In this document: positions 35,214-43,689 of the stretch, piece after piece
How the letters are laid out: each line of letters opens with the position of its first letter
Position numbering within the stretch: position 1 is the stretch's first letter
From: Lachnospiraceae bacterium
GTDB lineage: Bacteria > Bacillota > Clostridia > Lachnospirales > Lachnospiraceae
Assembly (NCBI GenBank): GCA_017450485.1
Contig: JAFSTN010000025.1
Coordinates: 1-64,000, forward strand
Direction: 5' to 3'
Length of the DNA stretch: 64,000 bases
The notes under the pieces: generated by a model
What the model was told of the DNA's origin: nothing
Database searches by the model: none
What the model saw: the letters and a program-made list of their open reading frames with translations, nothing else
Program-made: the position numbers and the translations under genes

Positions 35214-35251
35214 ACATTAGTCGTGAGTTTATTTCTTGGGAGGTAAGGAAA

Positions 35252-35551
35252 ATGTTAAACATATCCATGGACACCAACGGGTCCGAACTGATCGTTAATC
35301 TTGAGGGGAGATTAGATACATCAACATCACCTCAGCTAGAGAATGATCTGAAAGCCAATATAGATGGTGTCAGCAGTCTAATTTTTGACATCAAGGATCT
35401 GCAATATATTTCAAGTGCCGGACTCAGAGTTCTGCTGTCAGCACAGAAGATCATGAATAAGCAGGGCAGTATGGTGATCAGAAACTCAAGCGAAGAAGTA
35501 AAAGAAATTTTCGATGTCACAGGTTTTTCGGATATTCTGACTATAGAATAA
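35252..35551 (+). CDS. STAS-domain anti-sigma-factor antagonist-like protein
   Basis: The 99-residue single STAS domain has the SpoIIAA/RsbV length. The helix-capping motif reads QYISSAGLRVLL, where Ser55 aligns with the Ser that SpoIIAB or RsbW phosphorylates. The C-terminal FDVTGFSDILTIE is nearly identical to that of the second STAS protein at 38118, so the two are recent paralogues or share a partner. It lies 9 nt before the degenerate RsbW-like gene, the usual antagonist-kinase gene order. Confidence 0.92.
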   Translation: MLNISMDTNGSELIVNLEGRLDTSTSPQLENDLKANIDGVSSLIFDIKDLQYISSAGLRVLLSAQKIMNKQGSMVIRNSSEEVKEIFDVTGFSDILTIE

Positions 35552-35560
35552 GGAGATAGC

Positions 35561-36193
35561 ATGCTTACTGATAAGATTAAGGTAGACGGCTGGGGAATCG
35601 GAAGAGAAGAAGCTCTCGAGGTTGCCGACCGCTTTACGGAGTATGAGAATCTTGATCATAAGACAGCACTCCGTATACATTTACTTGCTGAAGAAGCGCT
35701 TGGCATGGTTACAGCGATAGCAGAGGATTTTGATGCTCTGTTCTGGATTGAAAGCGGATCTGATGATAAGGCTGTCATCCATCTGCTGGCCGAGACCGAT
35801 ATGGATTATAAAAAGAAACGCGCTCTCATCGATGCTTCCAAGACTAAAACAAATTCTGCCGCTGTGGGCATTATGGGCAAGATCAGGGAGATCGTTGAGA
35901 ACAGCATGTATACCATGGATGAAGTCGGAAGTTTGGAAGCGGAGTACGGCGGGAATTCACTGATGTACAGCAGCATGGGGATGACTGATGTCGCAGCCGT
36001 GCAGTCGATGGATTATACCTGGTCACTGAACAGATACCGTGACAATGTGGAGGGCATCAAAGGCTCCAATCCCGCTGCGGATCAGGCCTGGGATGAACTG
36101 GAGAAATCCATTGTAGCCAATCTGGCTGATGATGTTAAAGTCGCAGTCAAAGGAAGCAGCGTAGAACTCGTGATCGAAAAGAAGATCCGATAA
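35561..36193 (+). CDS. Degenerate RsbW-like protein (tentative)
   Basis: The 210-residue protein directly follows a STAS gene with AGGAGAT as ribosome site. Its first 100 residues have the layout of an HATPase_c/RsbW domain, with IHLLAEEALGMVTAIAED at about 39-56 matching the N-box helix. The essential Mg2+-binding Asn is Met49 here. No clear G1 (DxGxG) box follows, and the G2 region is replaced by a long Asn/Ser/Tyr-rich insert (about 115-165). If related, it would be a non-catalytic binding partner of STAS proteins. I do not recognise it as a named family, and the assignment rests on position and one motif. Confidence 0.6.
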   Translation: MLTDKIKVDGWGIGREEALEVADRFTEYENLDHKTALRIHLLAEEALGMVTAIAEDFDALFWIESGSDDKAVIHLLAETDMDYKKKRALIDASKTKTNSAAVGIMGKIREIVENSMYTMDEVGSLEAEYGGNSLMYSSMGMTDVAAVQSMDYTWSLNRYRDNVEGIKGSNPAADQAWDELEKSIVANLADDVKVAVKGSSVELVIEKKIR

Positions 36194-36295
36194 TTGAAGC
36201 TGTTCAGGGGGAGTCCGGTAACAGGGCTTCCCTTTATGCGTTTATAGGCATTGATCCTGTCAGGATGGAATGGATGCGGATGAAGGAGAATTCAG

Positions 36296-37312
36296 ATGAA
36301 GATACTTGTTACCGGCGGTGCCGGTTTTATAGGATCGCATACCGTAGTAGAGCTCATTGAAAGCGGATATGACGTTGTGGTTGTCGACAATCTGGTCAAT
36401 TCGTCGGAGAAAAGCCTTCAGAGAGTTGAGCAGATCACCGGTAAGCCGGTTCCTTTTTACAAGGTCGATATAAGCGATTCCGAAGCCATAAACGGTGTTC
36501 TGGACAAAGAGCAGGTGGATTGCTGTATTCATTTTGCCGGTCTGAAAGCAGTAGGTGAATCCGTGGCAAAACCATGGGAGTATTACGAGAACAACATTCA
36601 GGGTACTCTTGTGCTGGTCGATGCGATGAGAAAGCATGGAGTGAAGAACTTTATATTTTCATCATCCGCGACCGTTTACGGAGATCCGGAGTTTGTTCCG
36701 ATCACCGAAGAATGTCCGAAGAAGCCCTGCACGAATCCTTACGGATGGACTAAGTCCATGCTCGAGCAGATCCTTACGGACATACAGAAAGCCGATCCGG
36801 AATGGAACGTGATATTGCTCAGATATTTCAATCCCATAGGAGCGCACAGATCCGGCCTTATAGGGGAGGATCCAAATGGTATTCCGAATAACCTGATGCC
36901 GTATATCACTCAGGTTGCCGTGGGTAAGCTCAAAGAACTTGGGGTTTTCGGCAATGATTATGATACCCCCGATGGGACAGGAGTCAGAGATTATATACAT
37001 GTGGTCGATCTTGCAAAAGGTCATGTTAAGGCACTTGAGAAGATCAAAGAAAAGTGCGGCATAAAGATCTACAATCTTGGAACAGGGAACGGTGTCAGTG
37101 TTCTGGAACTGGTTCATGCTTTTGAGGAAGCTACCGGACAGAAGGTTCCTTACTCGATAAAGGACAGGCGGCCCGGTGATATAGCCGTATGCTATGCATC
37201 TGCAGATCTGGCCGAACGTGAGCTGGGATGGAAGGCAGAGTATGGGATCAGGGAGATGTGTGAGGATTCGTGGAGATGGCAGTCGATGAATCCAAACGGA
37301 TTCTCGGACTGA
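36296..37312 (+). CDS. galE: UDP-glucose 4-epimerase
   Basis: The 338-residue extended short-chain dehydrogenase has the NAD-binding motif GGAGFIGSHTVVELIESGYD at residues 7-26, the catalytic FSSSATVYG Ser/Thr, and the Y-x-x-x-K pair in NPYGWTKSMLE. RYFNPIGAH and GTGVRDYIHVVDLA are typical of GalE. It interconverts UDP-glucose and UDP-galactose, supplying galactosyl or N-acetyl forms for surface glycans or for use of imported galactose. The position inside the STAS cluster, and 5 kb after a galactose-type transporter, fits either. GAAGGAGA lies upstream. Confidence 0.95.
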   Translation: MKILVTGGAGFIGSHTVVELIESGYDVVVVDNLVNSSEKSLQRVEQITGKPVPFYKVDISDSEAINGVLDKEQVDCCIHFAGLKAVGESVAKPWEYYENNIQGTLVLVDAMRKHGVKNFIFSSSATVYGDPEFVPITEECPKKPCTNPYGWTKSMLEQILTDIQKADPEWNVILLRYFNPIGAHRSGLIGEDPNGIPNNLMPYITQVAVGKLKELGVFGNDYDTPDGTGVRDYIHVVDLAKGHVKALEKIKEKCGIKIYNLGTGNGVSVLELVHAFEEATGQKVPYSIKDRRPGDIAVCYASADLAERELGWKAEYGIREMCEDSWRWQSMNPNGFSD

Positions 37313-37333
37313 CCCGCTACCTGTATTGCGACA

Positions 37334-38095
37334 ATGTATATCAGTCCCAAAAAACATTTACTGTCAAATGTAATATTGCTGGTCACCCTGATCAGATTTA
37401 TAAGCTTTGCTATGTCGGGAGCCGTACGCGTAATGATCAGAAGCGGCGGAATGGCACCCGATATGGCGGATGAGATGGTATGGCGTATCCAATCCGGTAT
37501 TGCCATACTTTCCGTGTTGATATCGGCTTGCGTTTTTTTGATCGCATTACATAAGATCAACAGATATATAGCTGTTATACCCGAAGAGGAACGTGCGGAG
37601 CTTGCTGTGCTTCAGGAAGAGACATTCGGAAAGAACGTTTCCAATCTGAATGCGGAGATCATCCGTAAGCTCCTGGAGACATGGTTCGTCATATTTGTGG
37701 GTGTACAGCTTATGTATGAGGTGTTTTCACAGGTATACCGCCTCTTTGCACTCAAGCTGTATGACGCGATCGCCGCATCGGGCGGGCTGATGACGGATGC
37801 ATATACAACCCTGTATAACCTTTCGCACAGTTTCAAATATCAGGGACTGCTCATAGCACTTTTGCTGGGTGTTATCATGACGGCGATATTTCTGGATGAT
37901 AAGACACTCAAGCTGGTGGCCATACTTGCAGCTTCCATATACCTGCTGTCATCTACCGGGCTGGAGATGGCAACATTCTCGGTAATGGGGCGTGATGTCG
38001 GTATAGTGTGGTCATCGGTGATATTTCATATGATTGACACGATAGGCATGATATGCCTGGCATTGTATCTGCGCGTTCGCTATCGCGGGGTATGA
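37334..38095 (+). CDS. Polytopic membrane protein of unknown function
   Basis: The protein has 253 residues with about six membrane helices (near 10-30, 50-72, 110-130, 160-180, 185-205, 220-245) and a charged loop after helix 2 that contains RYIAVIPEEERAELAVLQEE. I do not recognise the family. No ribosome site is obvious before the ATG. It starts 21 nt after galE and ends 22 nt before the second free STAS gene, so it belongs to the same transcript and is a possible membrane partner of that STAS protein. Confidence 0.75.
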   Translation: MYISPKKHLLSNVILLVTLIRFISFAMSGAVRVMIRSGGMAPDMADEMVWRIQSGIAILSVLISACVFLIALHKINRYIAVIPEEERAELAVLQEETFGKNVSNLNAEIIRKLLETWFVIFVGVQLMYEVFSQVYRLFALKLYDAIAASGGLMTDAYTTLYNLSHSFKYQGLLIALLLGVIMTAIFLDDKTLKLVAILAASIYLLSSTGLEMATFSVMGRDVGIVWSSVIFHMIDTIGMICLALYLRVRYRGV

Positions 38096-38117
38096 ATGAT
38101 AACCGAAAGGACATAAG

Positions 38118-38420
38118 ATGTTTGAAGTCAAAAGCCGTATAAATGATAATAAGATGACGGTTGAACTCATAGGCCAGCTTGATACCGGAGCGGCGGCAAA
38201 GCTCGATGCAGAGATCCGGCCGCATCTGGAAACGGTTCACGATATCGTTTTTGATGCATCCGAGCTGATCTACATATCGAGCAGCGGATTGAGAATTCTG
38301 CTTTCCGCCAAAAAGATCATTGATCTTGCCGGAGGCACAGTGAAGGTCATCAATACACCGGGGCCTGTCAGATCCATTTTCGATGTGACCGGTTTCTCGG
38401 ATATTCTGGATATAGAGTAA
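38118..38420 (+). CDS. Second free STAS-domain anti-sigma-factor antagonist-like protein
   Basis: The single STAS domain has 100 residues. The motif IYISSSGLRILLSAKK places Ser55 at the phosphorylation site, and the C-terminus FDVTGFSDILDIE matches that of the STAS protein at 35252. GAAAGGA lies 9 nt upstream. It lies between a six-helix membrane protein and a YitT-family protein. Two near-identical antagonists in one cluster suggest either separate signals to one kinase (gene at 40517) or two different partners. Confidence 0.92.
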   Translation: MFEVKSRINDNKMTVELIGQLDTGAAAKLDAEIRPHLETVHDIVFDASELIYISSSGLRILLSAKKIIDLAGGTVKVINTPGPVRSIFDVTGFSDILDIE

Positions 38421-38430
38421 CGATTGTGCG

Positions 38431-39279
38431 ATGAAGATAAGCATAAATAAGAAACTTGATAATATAATGTCGTATATACTGATCGTTGTCGGTGCGCTCA
38501 TGGCAAGCTTTTCGGTAGCCTGTATACTTCTTCCGAATGATGCCATTGATTACGGTACTGCCGGTATTGCCATCATCATCAGCAAGCTGAGCGGGTTTAA
38601 GCTGTCTCTTTGTGTGATATGTGTTTTCCTGCCTTTTCTGGTAGCCGGGGTAGCGATACTGGGTAAGAGCTTTGGGTTACGTGCTCTGATCGGATCGGTG
38701 GCATATACTGTCGGACTTGAGTGCTTTGAAGAGATACCGTTTGAGCTTAATACCGAGCATTTTCTGGCAGTCGCATTCGGAGGTGCTCTTCTGGGTGCCG
38801 GACTCGCTTTGATTCTCAGGCATGGCGGATGCATAGACGGTTCGGAGATTTTTGCGAACATCGTGGTACGTAAGATTTCGGACTATACCGGTAAGAATTT
38901 CAGTATGTCATATATTTTGATCGGATTTAATGCGTGTGTATATACGACCGTTTTTCTGCTGATCAACAGGAATGCGGCGCTGATGAGTCTGCTGGTGTAT
39001 GTGGTTGCCACCATGATCATAGATCACTATACCGATCACTTCGAGGCGATCAAGCAGGTGACCATCATTACCAAAAACACGGATGATCTGATCAAGGACA
39101 TCAAAGCCGAACTTAACAAGACCTGCACCGTGATGGATTCGTACGGAGCCATTAGCGGTGAGAATAAGACGCTTATCTGCTACATCAACTATTTTGAACT
39201 GACTAAGATGAAAGAGATCATATCCCGTCACAAAGGTACATTCAGCACAGTGACTACCATAGACGAGATACTCAGATAG
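38431..39279 (+). CDS. YitT family membrane protein (DUF2179)
   Basis: The protein has 282 residues: five to six membrane helices in the first 190 residues with LIGSVAYTVGLECFE and FGGALLGAGLALILRHGGCIDGSEI, the YitT_membrane signature, then a cytosolic DUF2179 domain (about 205-282) with VTIITKNTDDLIKDIKAEL and a terminal H-K-G-T-F-S-T-V-T-T. YitT proteins are widespread in Firmicutes and their substrate is not known. The ATG has no clear ribosome site and lies 10 nt after the STAS stop, so it is likely coupled to it. Confidence 0.92.
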   Translation: MKISINKKLDNIMSYILIVVGALMASFSVACILLPNDAIDYGTAGIAIIISKLSGFKLSLCVICVFLPFLVAGVAILGKSFGLRALIGSVAYTVGLECFEEIPFELNTEHFLAVAFGGALLGAGLALILRHGGCIDGSEIFANIVVRKISDYTGKNFSMSYILIGFNACVYTTVFLLINRNAALMSLLVYVVATMIIDHYTDHFEAIKQVTIITKNTDDLIKDIKAELNKTCTVMDSYGAISGENKTLICYINYFELTKMKEIISRHKGTFSTVTTIDEILR

Positions 39280-39287
39280 GAAAATAC

Positions 39288-40511
39288 ATGTCTGAAATCG
39301 ACGCTATCATCAGCAGCAATATTTTGCATAAAATAGGTGAGATGGTGATCACCGACGTGGCCTGGAAGATGATATACCGGAACCATGGCCTGAGCTTTTC
39401 GGATGAACAATGGGAGAAATGGGCCGGGATATACAGAGAGGATATCATCGACGATTCCGGAGTGGAATGGGAGATCGCCGATAAGGATAACGGCCAGTTC
39501 TACAAGGTCCATACTTTCATGATACATGACCGTGACGACAGCAGACTGATACATCACGTATATGATATCAGTGATTATGCGGAGATGTTCAGGGAGCTGT
39601 CCGTGTACAGTCGTGAATGGCGTACCGTGGCTGACTGTCAGAGCGACATCATCTGTTCGCTGTCTGATTCTCCGGAGGATTGCCTGACCATAGCTCTCAA
39701 ATATCTGAAGGGCGATATTGCGGTGCTGTATGTAGAGCGTCGTGGTGTGACGATCCGATACATGCTCAGATCGGCCGACGGAAGCAGTATAGACAGCAGT
39801 GTGGTTACCGGTACGGATTATATGGGAGAGTCGGGTAAGGTCGTAAACCGCCCGGATCTTGATGATACAGCTCTGCTGTGCTGCTGCAGCGGACACACAA
39901 CTGCCGGGACCGGATATGCATTGTATCTGTCTACAGAGTCCGAGATCGACAGCAGGGTCCGTGAGATGCTGTACAATGAGTTTATGCTGAGCATAGAGAA
40001 TGCTCTTTTGCGTGAACAGGTCTCCTACGAGAATGAGCATGATGCTCTCACGGGATTATATAACAGAGGCAGATACGCCGATATGTTGAAGACCGTTTTC
40101 CCGTTCTATGACAGTATCGCCGTATATAATATGGATGTTAACTATCTCAAACGCACCAATGATACAATGGGGCATGAGATGGGTAATAAGCTTATCCTCA
40201 AAACAGCAGGCAGTATCAAAGCCGTGCTGGGAGACGATGTGTACGGCTTCCGTGTGGGAGGAGATGAATTCCTGATGGTAGCCGGTAACGTATCGGAGCA
40301 GGAAGCCCAGAAGATCAGGGAGACATGGCAGGCCGCACTGGATGAGATCAATTCACGAGAACGCATTCCGGAATGCGTGACAGCATGTGGCATGGTATTC
40401 GGTACGAAGCCGTACAATGTTGATGAGATATTCCGCGAGGCTGACAGGCTCATGTATGAGGATAAAGTTGCGATCAAAACTGCAAGAGGCGAGGATCCTG
40501 ACTCACGGTGA
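39288..40511 (+). CDS. GGDEF-domain protein, probable diguanylate cyclase
   Basis: The 407-residue soluble protein has an N-terminal part of about 240 residues looking like a divergent PAS-type then GAF-type sensor (no membrane helix), followed by a GGDEF domain opening HDALTGLYNRGRYADML. The active site is intact: RVGGDEFLMV with G324-F328. The RxxD product-inhibition site is absent (GDDV at the corresponding place), so the enzyme should not be feedback inhibited through it. It would make c-di-GMP from GTP. The PilZ protein at 31762 is a candidate receptor. The stop codon overlaps the next frame in a GTGA context. Confidence 0.92.
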   Translation: MSEIDAIISSNILHKIGEMVITDVAWKMIYRNHGLSFSDEQWEKWAGIYREDIIDDSGVEWEIADKDNGQFYKVHTFMIHDRDDSRLIHHVYDISDYAEMFRELSVYSREWRTVADCQSDIICSLSDSPEDCLTIALKYLKGDIAVLYVERRGVTIRYMLRSADGSSIDSSVVTGTDYMGESGKVVNRPDLDDTALLCCCSGHTTAGTGYALYLSTESEIDSRVREMLYNEFMLSIENALLREQVSYENEHDALTGLYNRGRYADMLKTVFPFYDSIAVYNMDVNYLKRTNDTMGHEMGNKLILKTAGSIKAVLGDDVYGFRVGGDEFLMVAGNVSEQEAQKIRETWQAALDEINSRERIPECVTACGMVFGTKPYNVDEIFREADRLMYEDKVAIKTARGEDPDSR

Positions 40512-40516
40512 TCGGT

Positions 40517-40930
40517 ATGAAGGAACTGCAGATCGAAGCTAAAGTTGAAAATCTCCAGCGTGTGCTGGATCATATTGATGAAGAACTGGTTCGGGCCGGA
40601 TGTCCGATGACGGTTCAGATACAGATAGACATCGCTGTTGAGGAGATGTTTGTCAATATTGCCAGTTATGCCTATGAGACCGGCACAGGTCAGGCGAAGA
40701 TAGGTATCTCCGTATCGGATGATGATCGGACGGCTACCATAGTTTTGACGGATCAGGGCGTCCCATTTGATCCGTTGGCAAAACCGGACCCGGATGTGAC
40801 GCTGTCTGCGGAAGAGAGGCAGATAGGCGGACTCGGCATATATATGGTCAAGAAAACGATGGATGATGTCCGCTATGAATATAAAGACGGATCCAATATC
40901 CTGACTATAATAAAAACATTAACGGAATGA
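40517..40930 (+). CDS. RsbW/SpoIIAB-like serine kinase (anti-sigma-type ATPase)
   Basis: ATG 40517 has GGTGA 5 nt upstream; GTG 40508 is an alternative start. The 137-residue HATPase_c_2 domain keeps all boxes: N box AVEEMFVNIASYAY (Glu43, Asn47), G1 TDQGVPFDP and G2 IGGLGIYMVKKTMDD. This is the size and form of kinases that phosphorylate STAS antagonists on Ser and otherwise hold a target. Three STAS domains with intact Ser55 lie upstream in the same cluster. Neither a sigma factor nor a PP2C phosphatase is encoded nearby, so the released target is unknown. Confidence 0.92.
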   Translation: MKELQIEAKVENLQRVLDHIDEELVRAGCPMTVQIQIDIAVEEMFVNIASYAYETGTGQAKIGISVSDDDRTATIVLTDQGVPFDPLAKPDPDVTLSAEERQIGGLGIYMVKKTMDDVRYEYKDGSNILTIIKTLTE

Positions 40931-40943
40931 GGTAATCTGACCA

Positions 40944-42350
40944 ATGAGCGGTTTTTTCGGAGTAGCATCCAAAGAGAAATGTACTTTTGACCTGTATTTC
41001 GGTACAGACTATCATTCACATCTGGGCACGAGACGTGCCGGAATGGCTGTATATGATCCCAAGAACGGCTTCTCCCGTTCGATCCACAGCATAGAGAACA
41101 CCCCTTTCAGGACCAAATTTGATAAAGAACTTCCCGAACTGGACGGCACTATGGGGATCGGCTGTATATCTGATTATGAAGCACAGCCCATACTTATGAG
41201 ATCCCATCACGGTTCATTTGCCATAACCACTATCAGCAAGATCAATAATGCCGATGAGCTGGTAAAGGACATAGTAGACGCCGGTACACATTTCTTTGAG
41301 ATGAGCAACGGAGAGATCAATGCCACCGAGCTTGTGGCTGCCCTTATCAATCGCAAGGATAATCTGATCGATGGCATCAGGTATGCGCTGGATGTTATCG
41401 ATGGCTCATTATCCCTGATGCTGCTGACACCAAAGGGGATATATGCGGCGAGAGATAAGCATGGACGTACTCCGGTGATCCTGGGCAAAAAGGATGGGGC
41501 TCATTGTGCCTGTTTCGAGAGCTATTCCTATCTGAATCTCGGTTACAGTGATGACAGGGAACTTGGACCCGGAGAGATCGTTATCTTCGATGCAAACGGA
41601 GTAAAGACTTTGGTAGACCCCGGACGGGATCTGAAGATATGTACATTCCTGTGGGTATATTACGGCTATCCGTCTGCTTCATATGAAGGTATCAACGTGG
41701 AAGAGATGAGATACAATTGCGGAGCCAATATGGCCAAGCGTGACAACGTTGAGGCGGATATTGTTGCCGGAGTTCCCGATTCGGGAACCGCACATGCGGT
41801 AGGATATGCAAATGAATCCGGCATACCTTTTTCACGGCCCTTTATCAAATATACGCCTACCTGGCCGAGAAGCTTTATGCCCACCATCCAAACCAAACGT
41901 AATCTGATAGCCCGCATGAAGCTCCTGCCGGTTCATCAGCTTATCAAAGATAAGAAAATGCTTCTGATCGATGACTCCATCGTAAGAGGCACTCAGCTGA
42001 GGGAGACAACGGAGTTCCTGTATGAGAGCGGAGCCCGTGAAGTGCATATAAGACCGGCATGTCCGCCGTTGCTTTTCGGATGTAAGTATCTGAATTTCTC
42101 GAGATCCAATTCGGAGATGGAGCTGATCACCAGAGCTGTGATCAAAGAGCTTGAGGGGGATGACGTATCCGAAGAGAAATTACGCAGATATGCCGATCCC
42201 GATACCGAGGAATATGAGAGGATGATAGAAGGGATCAGGAAGAAACTGAACTTCACCTCGCTCAGATTCAACAGACTCGACGACATGCTGGATGCCGTGG
42301 GGCTTCCGCCGGAGAATCTGTGCACGTATTGCTGGAACGGTCAGGAATAA
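40944..42350 (+). CDS. Amidophosphoribosyltransferase-like protein lacking the glutaminase Cys
   Basis: The protein of 468 residues has overall PurF architecture: N-terminal Ntn-hydrolase domain (HLGTRRAGMAVYD, FRTKFDKELPELDGTMGIG) and C-terminal phosphoribosyltransferase domain with PRPP loop LLIDDSIVRGTQ at about 340-351. In PurF the mature protein begins with catalytic Cys (CGVFG). Here the start is M-S-G-F-F-G, with Ser in its place and no other Cys nearby, so glutamine hydrolysis by the usual mechanism is not expected. Cysteines at positions matching the PurF Fe-S cluster seem kept (KICTF, RPAC or FGCKY, LCTYC). It is not among purine genes and is probably a repurposed paralogue. Confidence 0.85.
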   Translation: MSGFFGVASKEKCTFDLYFGTDYHSHLGTRRAGMAVYDPKNGFSRSIHSIENTPFRTKFDKELPELDGTMGIGCISDYEAQPILMRSHHGSFAITTISKINNADELVKDIVDAGTHFFEMSNGEINATELVAALINRKDNLIDGIRYALDVIDGSLSLMLLTPKGIYAARDKHGRTPVILGKKDGAHCACFESYSYLNLGYSDDRELGPGEIVIFDANGVKTLVDPGRDLKICTFLWVYYGYPSASYEGINVEEMRYNCGANMAKRDNVEADIVAGVPDSGTAHAVGYANESGIPFSRPFIKYTPTWPRSFMPTIQTKRNLIARMKLLPVHQLIKDKKMLLIDDSIVRGTQLRETTEFLYESGAREVHIRPACPPLLFGCKYLNFSRSNSEMELITRAVIKELEGDDVSEEKLRRYADPDTEEYERMIEGIRKKLNFTSLRFNRLDDMLDAVGLPPENLCTYCWNGQE

Positions 42351-42375
42351 GATCGGACATAGGAAGAGAACGCTT

Positions 42376-42394
42376 TCATCCGGAGTCCGGATGA
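42376..42394. terminator. Short hairpin between convergent genes
   Basis: TCATCCGG (42376-42383) pairs with CCGGATGA (42387-42394) around a 3-nt loop. It sits between the + strand PurF-like gene and the - strand tmcAL gene, whose stop is adjacent. No T run is present on either side, so termination strength is doubtful. Confidence 0.4.
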
Positions 42395-43648
42395 TCATAA
42401 GATAATGGGAGATATACGGCATCCGTCGGTCAGGCGGGTGCCGAATTTGTGTCTGAGGATCATATCGTAAATCCGATCGGCTCGTATAGTGGCATCGAAC
42501 AGAGAATAAGCATCTGCGGACAGAACGGAGTGAGCATCTCCGGCTTTGTTTACCGGCGGTATGCGGGAGCACGATGAAATGGCATGCATGAGCCCGGAAG
42601 CTTCCGACCTGAACCCCAGGATACGTGTATAGGGACAATTGACTAGATCTCCGTTGCTGTCGCGTGTCATATCTTTGAGTCCCAGGATGCAGTGCAGCAT
42701 GGCACGGCTTAAACGTGTATAGGTCATCTCTTTGGTACGCATTGATCCGATCAGATCGGGAAGACCGAAATCACCGGCGGGTTTACCTGATCCGTCGTTA
42801 GCCTGATCGGACAAAGCGGCAGCTGTTTTGAGCATACGGTTAGCCAGATCGGGATTCATATCCTGATATTCCGCCAGTTCGGCGGAGGAATGTGTTAGCA
42901 GCATATATTCCGCAAGCAGGGTCATATCGTATATCGTAACAGGGTATGTGTGTTTATATCCTTTAGACATAAGATCGTTGAGTTCGTATGGAATACTTTC
43001 AGATATATCATCACACATGCCGGTCTGTTCCAGCCTGCTGCGTATGGCTTCGGCGGAGGTGTATCCGGACAGGCTTGTGGCATGATATCCGGCACCGATC
43101 CTTTGTATTGGACAGACTGTCATATCGGATCCTATCCTTTTGAGTGCCTTGAGATACTCTACAGCCAGGATGTTGTTGGGAGAAGACAGTATATCGGAGT
43201 ACTGAGGAAGTGCTTCGGCACGTGCCGCAGGAAAGCTTAAGCCGCGTGACAATCCCCACTCCAGAGCTGCTTTGTAATCCTCCGGCTGATCGATCAGGCA
43301 TCCGGCAGCGGAAGACAATCGATCTATATCGTCGCATTCCGCCCCGAAGCATATCGCATCGATGCAACTCAGCGAATCAAGTATGCTTACACCGCCGTGA
43401 GCAAATGCTTCCGCACTGGCTGTGGCATATGAAACGGGCAGCTCCAGAACCGCATCCGCACCGCAGCTTAAGGCCGCACGAACCCGGTCATATTTATACA
43501 TGCAGGCCGGAGCTCCGCGCTGGACGAACGAACCGCTCATCACGACTACACAGTAGTCGGCTTGCAGGCGTTTTTTGGCTTCTTCCAGAATGTATCTGTG
43601 TCCGTTATGAAACGGATTGAATTCAGCGATTATACCGATCGTTTTCAT
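42395..43648 (-). CDS. tmcAL: tRNA(Met) cytidine acetate ligase (YlbM/TmcAL-like)
   Basis: This 417-residue protein is the only - strand gene of the window. It opens GIIAEFNPFHNGHRYILEEA, which carries the nucleotidyltransferase H-x-G-H motif, and continues VVVMSGSFVQRGAPA and GADAVLELPVSYATASAEAFA, the full signature of the TmcAL (former DUF795) family. In B. subtilis TmcAL uses acetate and ATP to make N4-acetylcytidine at the wobble base of elongator tRNA-Met. Its upstream region holds TTGCCA-18-TATGAT with an expected start only about 5 nt before the ATG and no ribosome site, so the mRNA may be nearly leaderless. It is divergent from rex. Confidence 0.93.
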   Translation of the reverse strand: MKTIGIIAEFNPFHNGHRYILEEAKKRLQADYCVVVMSGSFVQRGAPACMYKYDRVRAALSCGADAVLELPVSYATASAEAFAHGGVSILDSLSCIDAICFGAECDDIDRLSSAAGCLIDQPEDYKAALEWGLSRGLSFPAARAEALPQYSDILSSPNNILAVEYLKALKRIGSDMTVCPIQRIGAGYHATSLSGYTSAEAIRSRLEQTGMCDDISESIPYELNDLMSKGYKHTYPVTIYDMTLLAEYMLLTHSSAELAEYQDMNPDLANRMLKTAAALSDQANDGSGKPAGDFGLPDLIGSMRTKEMTYTRLSRAMLHCILGLKDMTRDSNGDLVNCPYTRILGFRSEASGLMHAISSCSRIPPVNKAGDAHSVLSADAYSLFDATIRADRIYDMILRHKFGTRLTDGCRISPIIL

Positions 43649-43659
43649 GAGATCATCAT

Positions 43660-43689
43660 ATCATATCCGTCCCGCGATCTGCTTGGCAA
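43660..43689 (-). promoter_or_regulatory. Candidate promoter of tmcAL
   Basis: Read on the - strand, TTGCCA (43689-43684) and TATGAT (43665-43660) are spaced 18 nt. Expected transcript start is near 43653, about 5 nt before the start codon. The -35 lies inside the candidate Rex operator. Confidence 0.5.

Noticed and set aside
39228..40040. Open frame of 270 codons on the - strand opposite the GGDEF gene
   Set aside because: The sense gene carries intact GGDEF motifs; the antisense frame has none and is a shadow.
40944..42350. Annotating the gene as ordinary purF
   Set aside because: The N-terminal catalytic Cys is replaced by Ser and there are no purine genes around.
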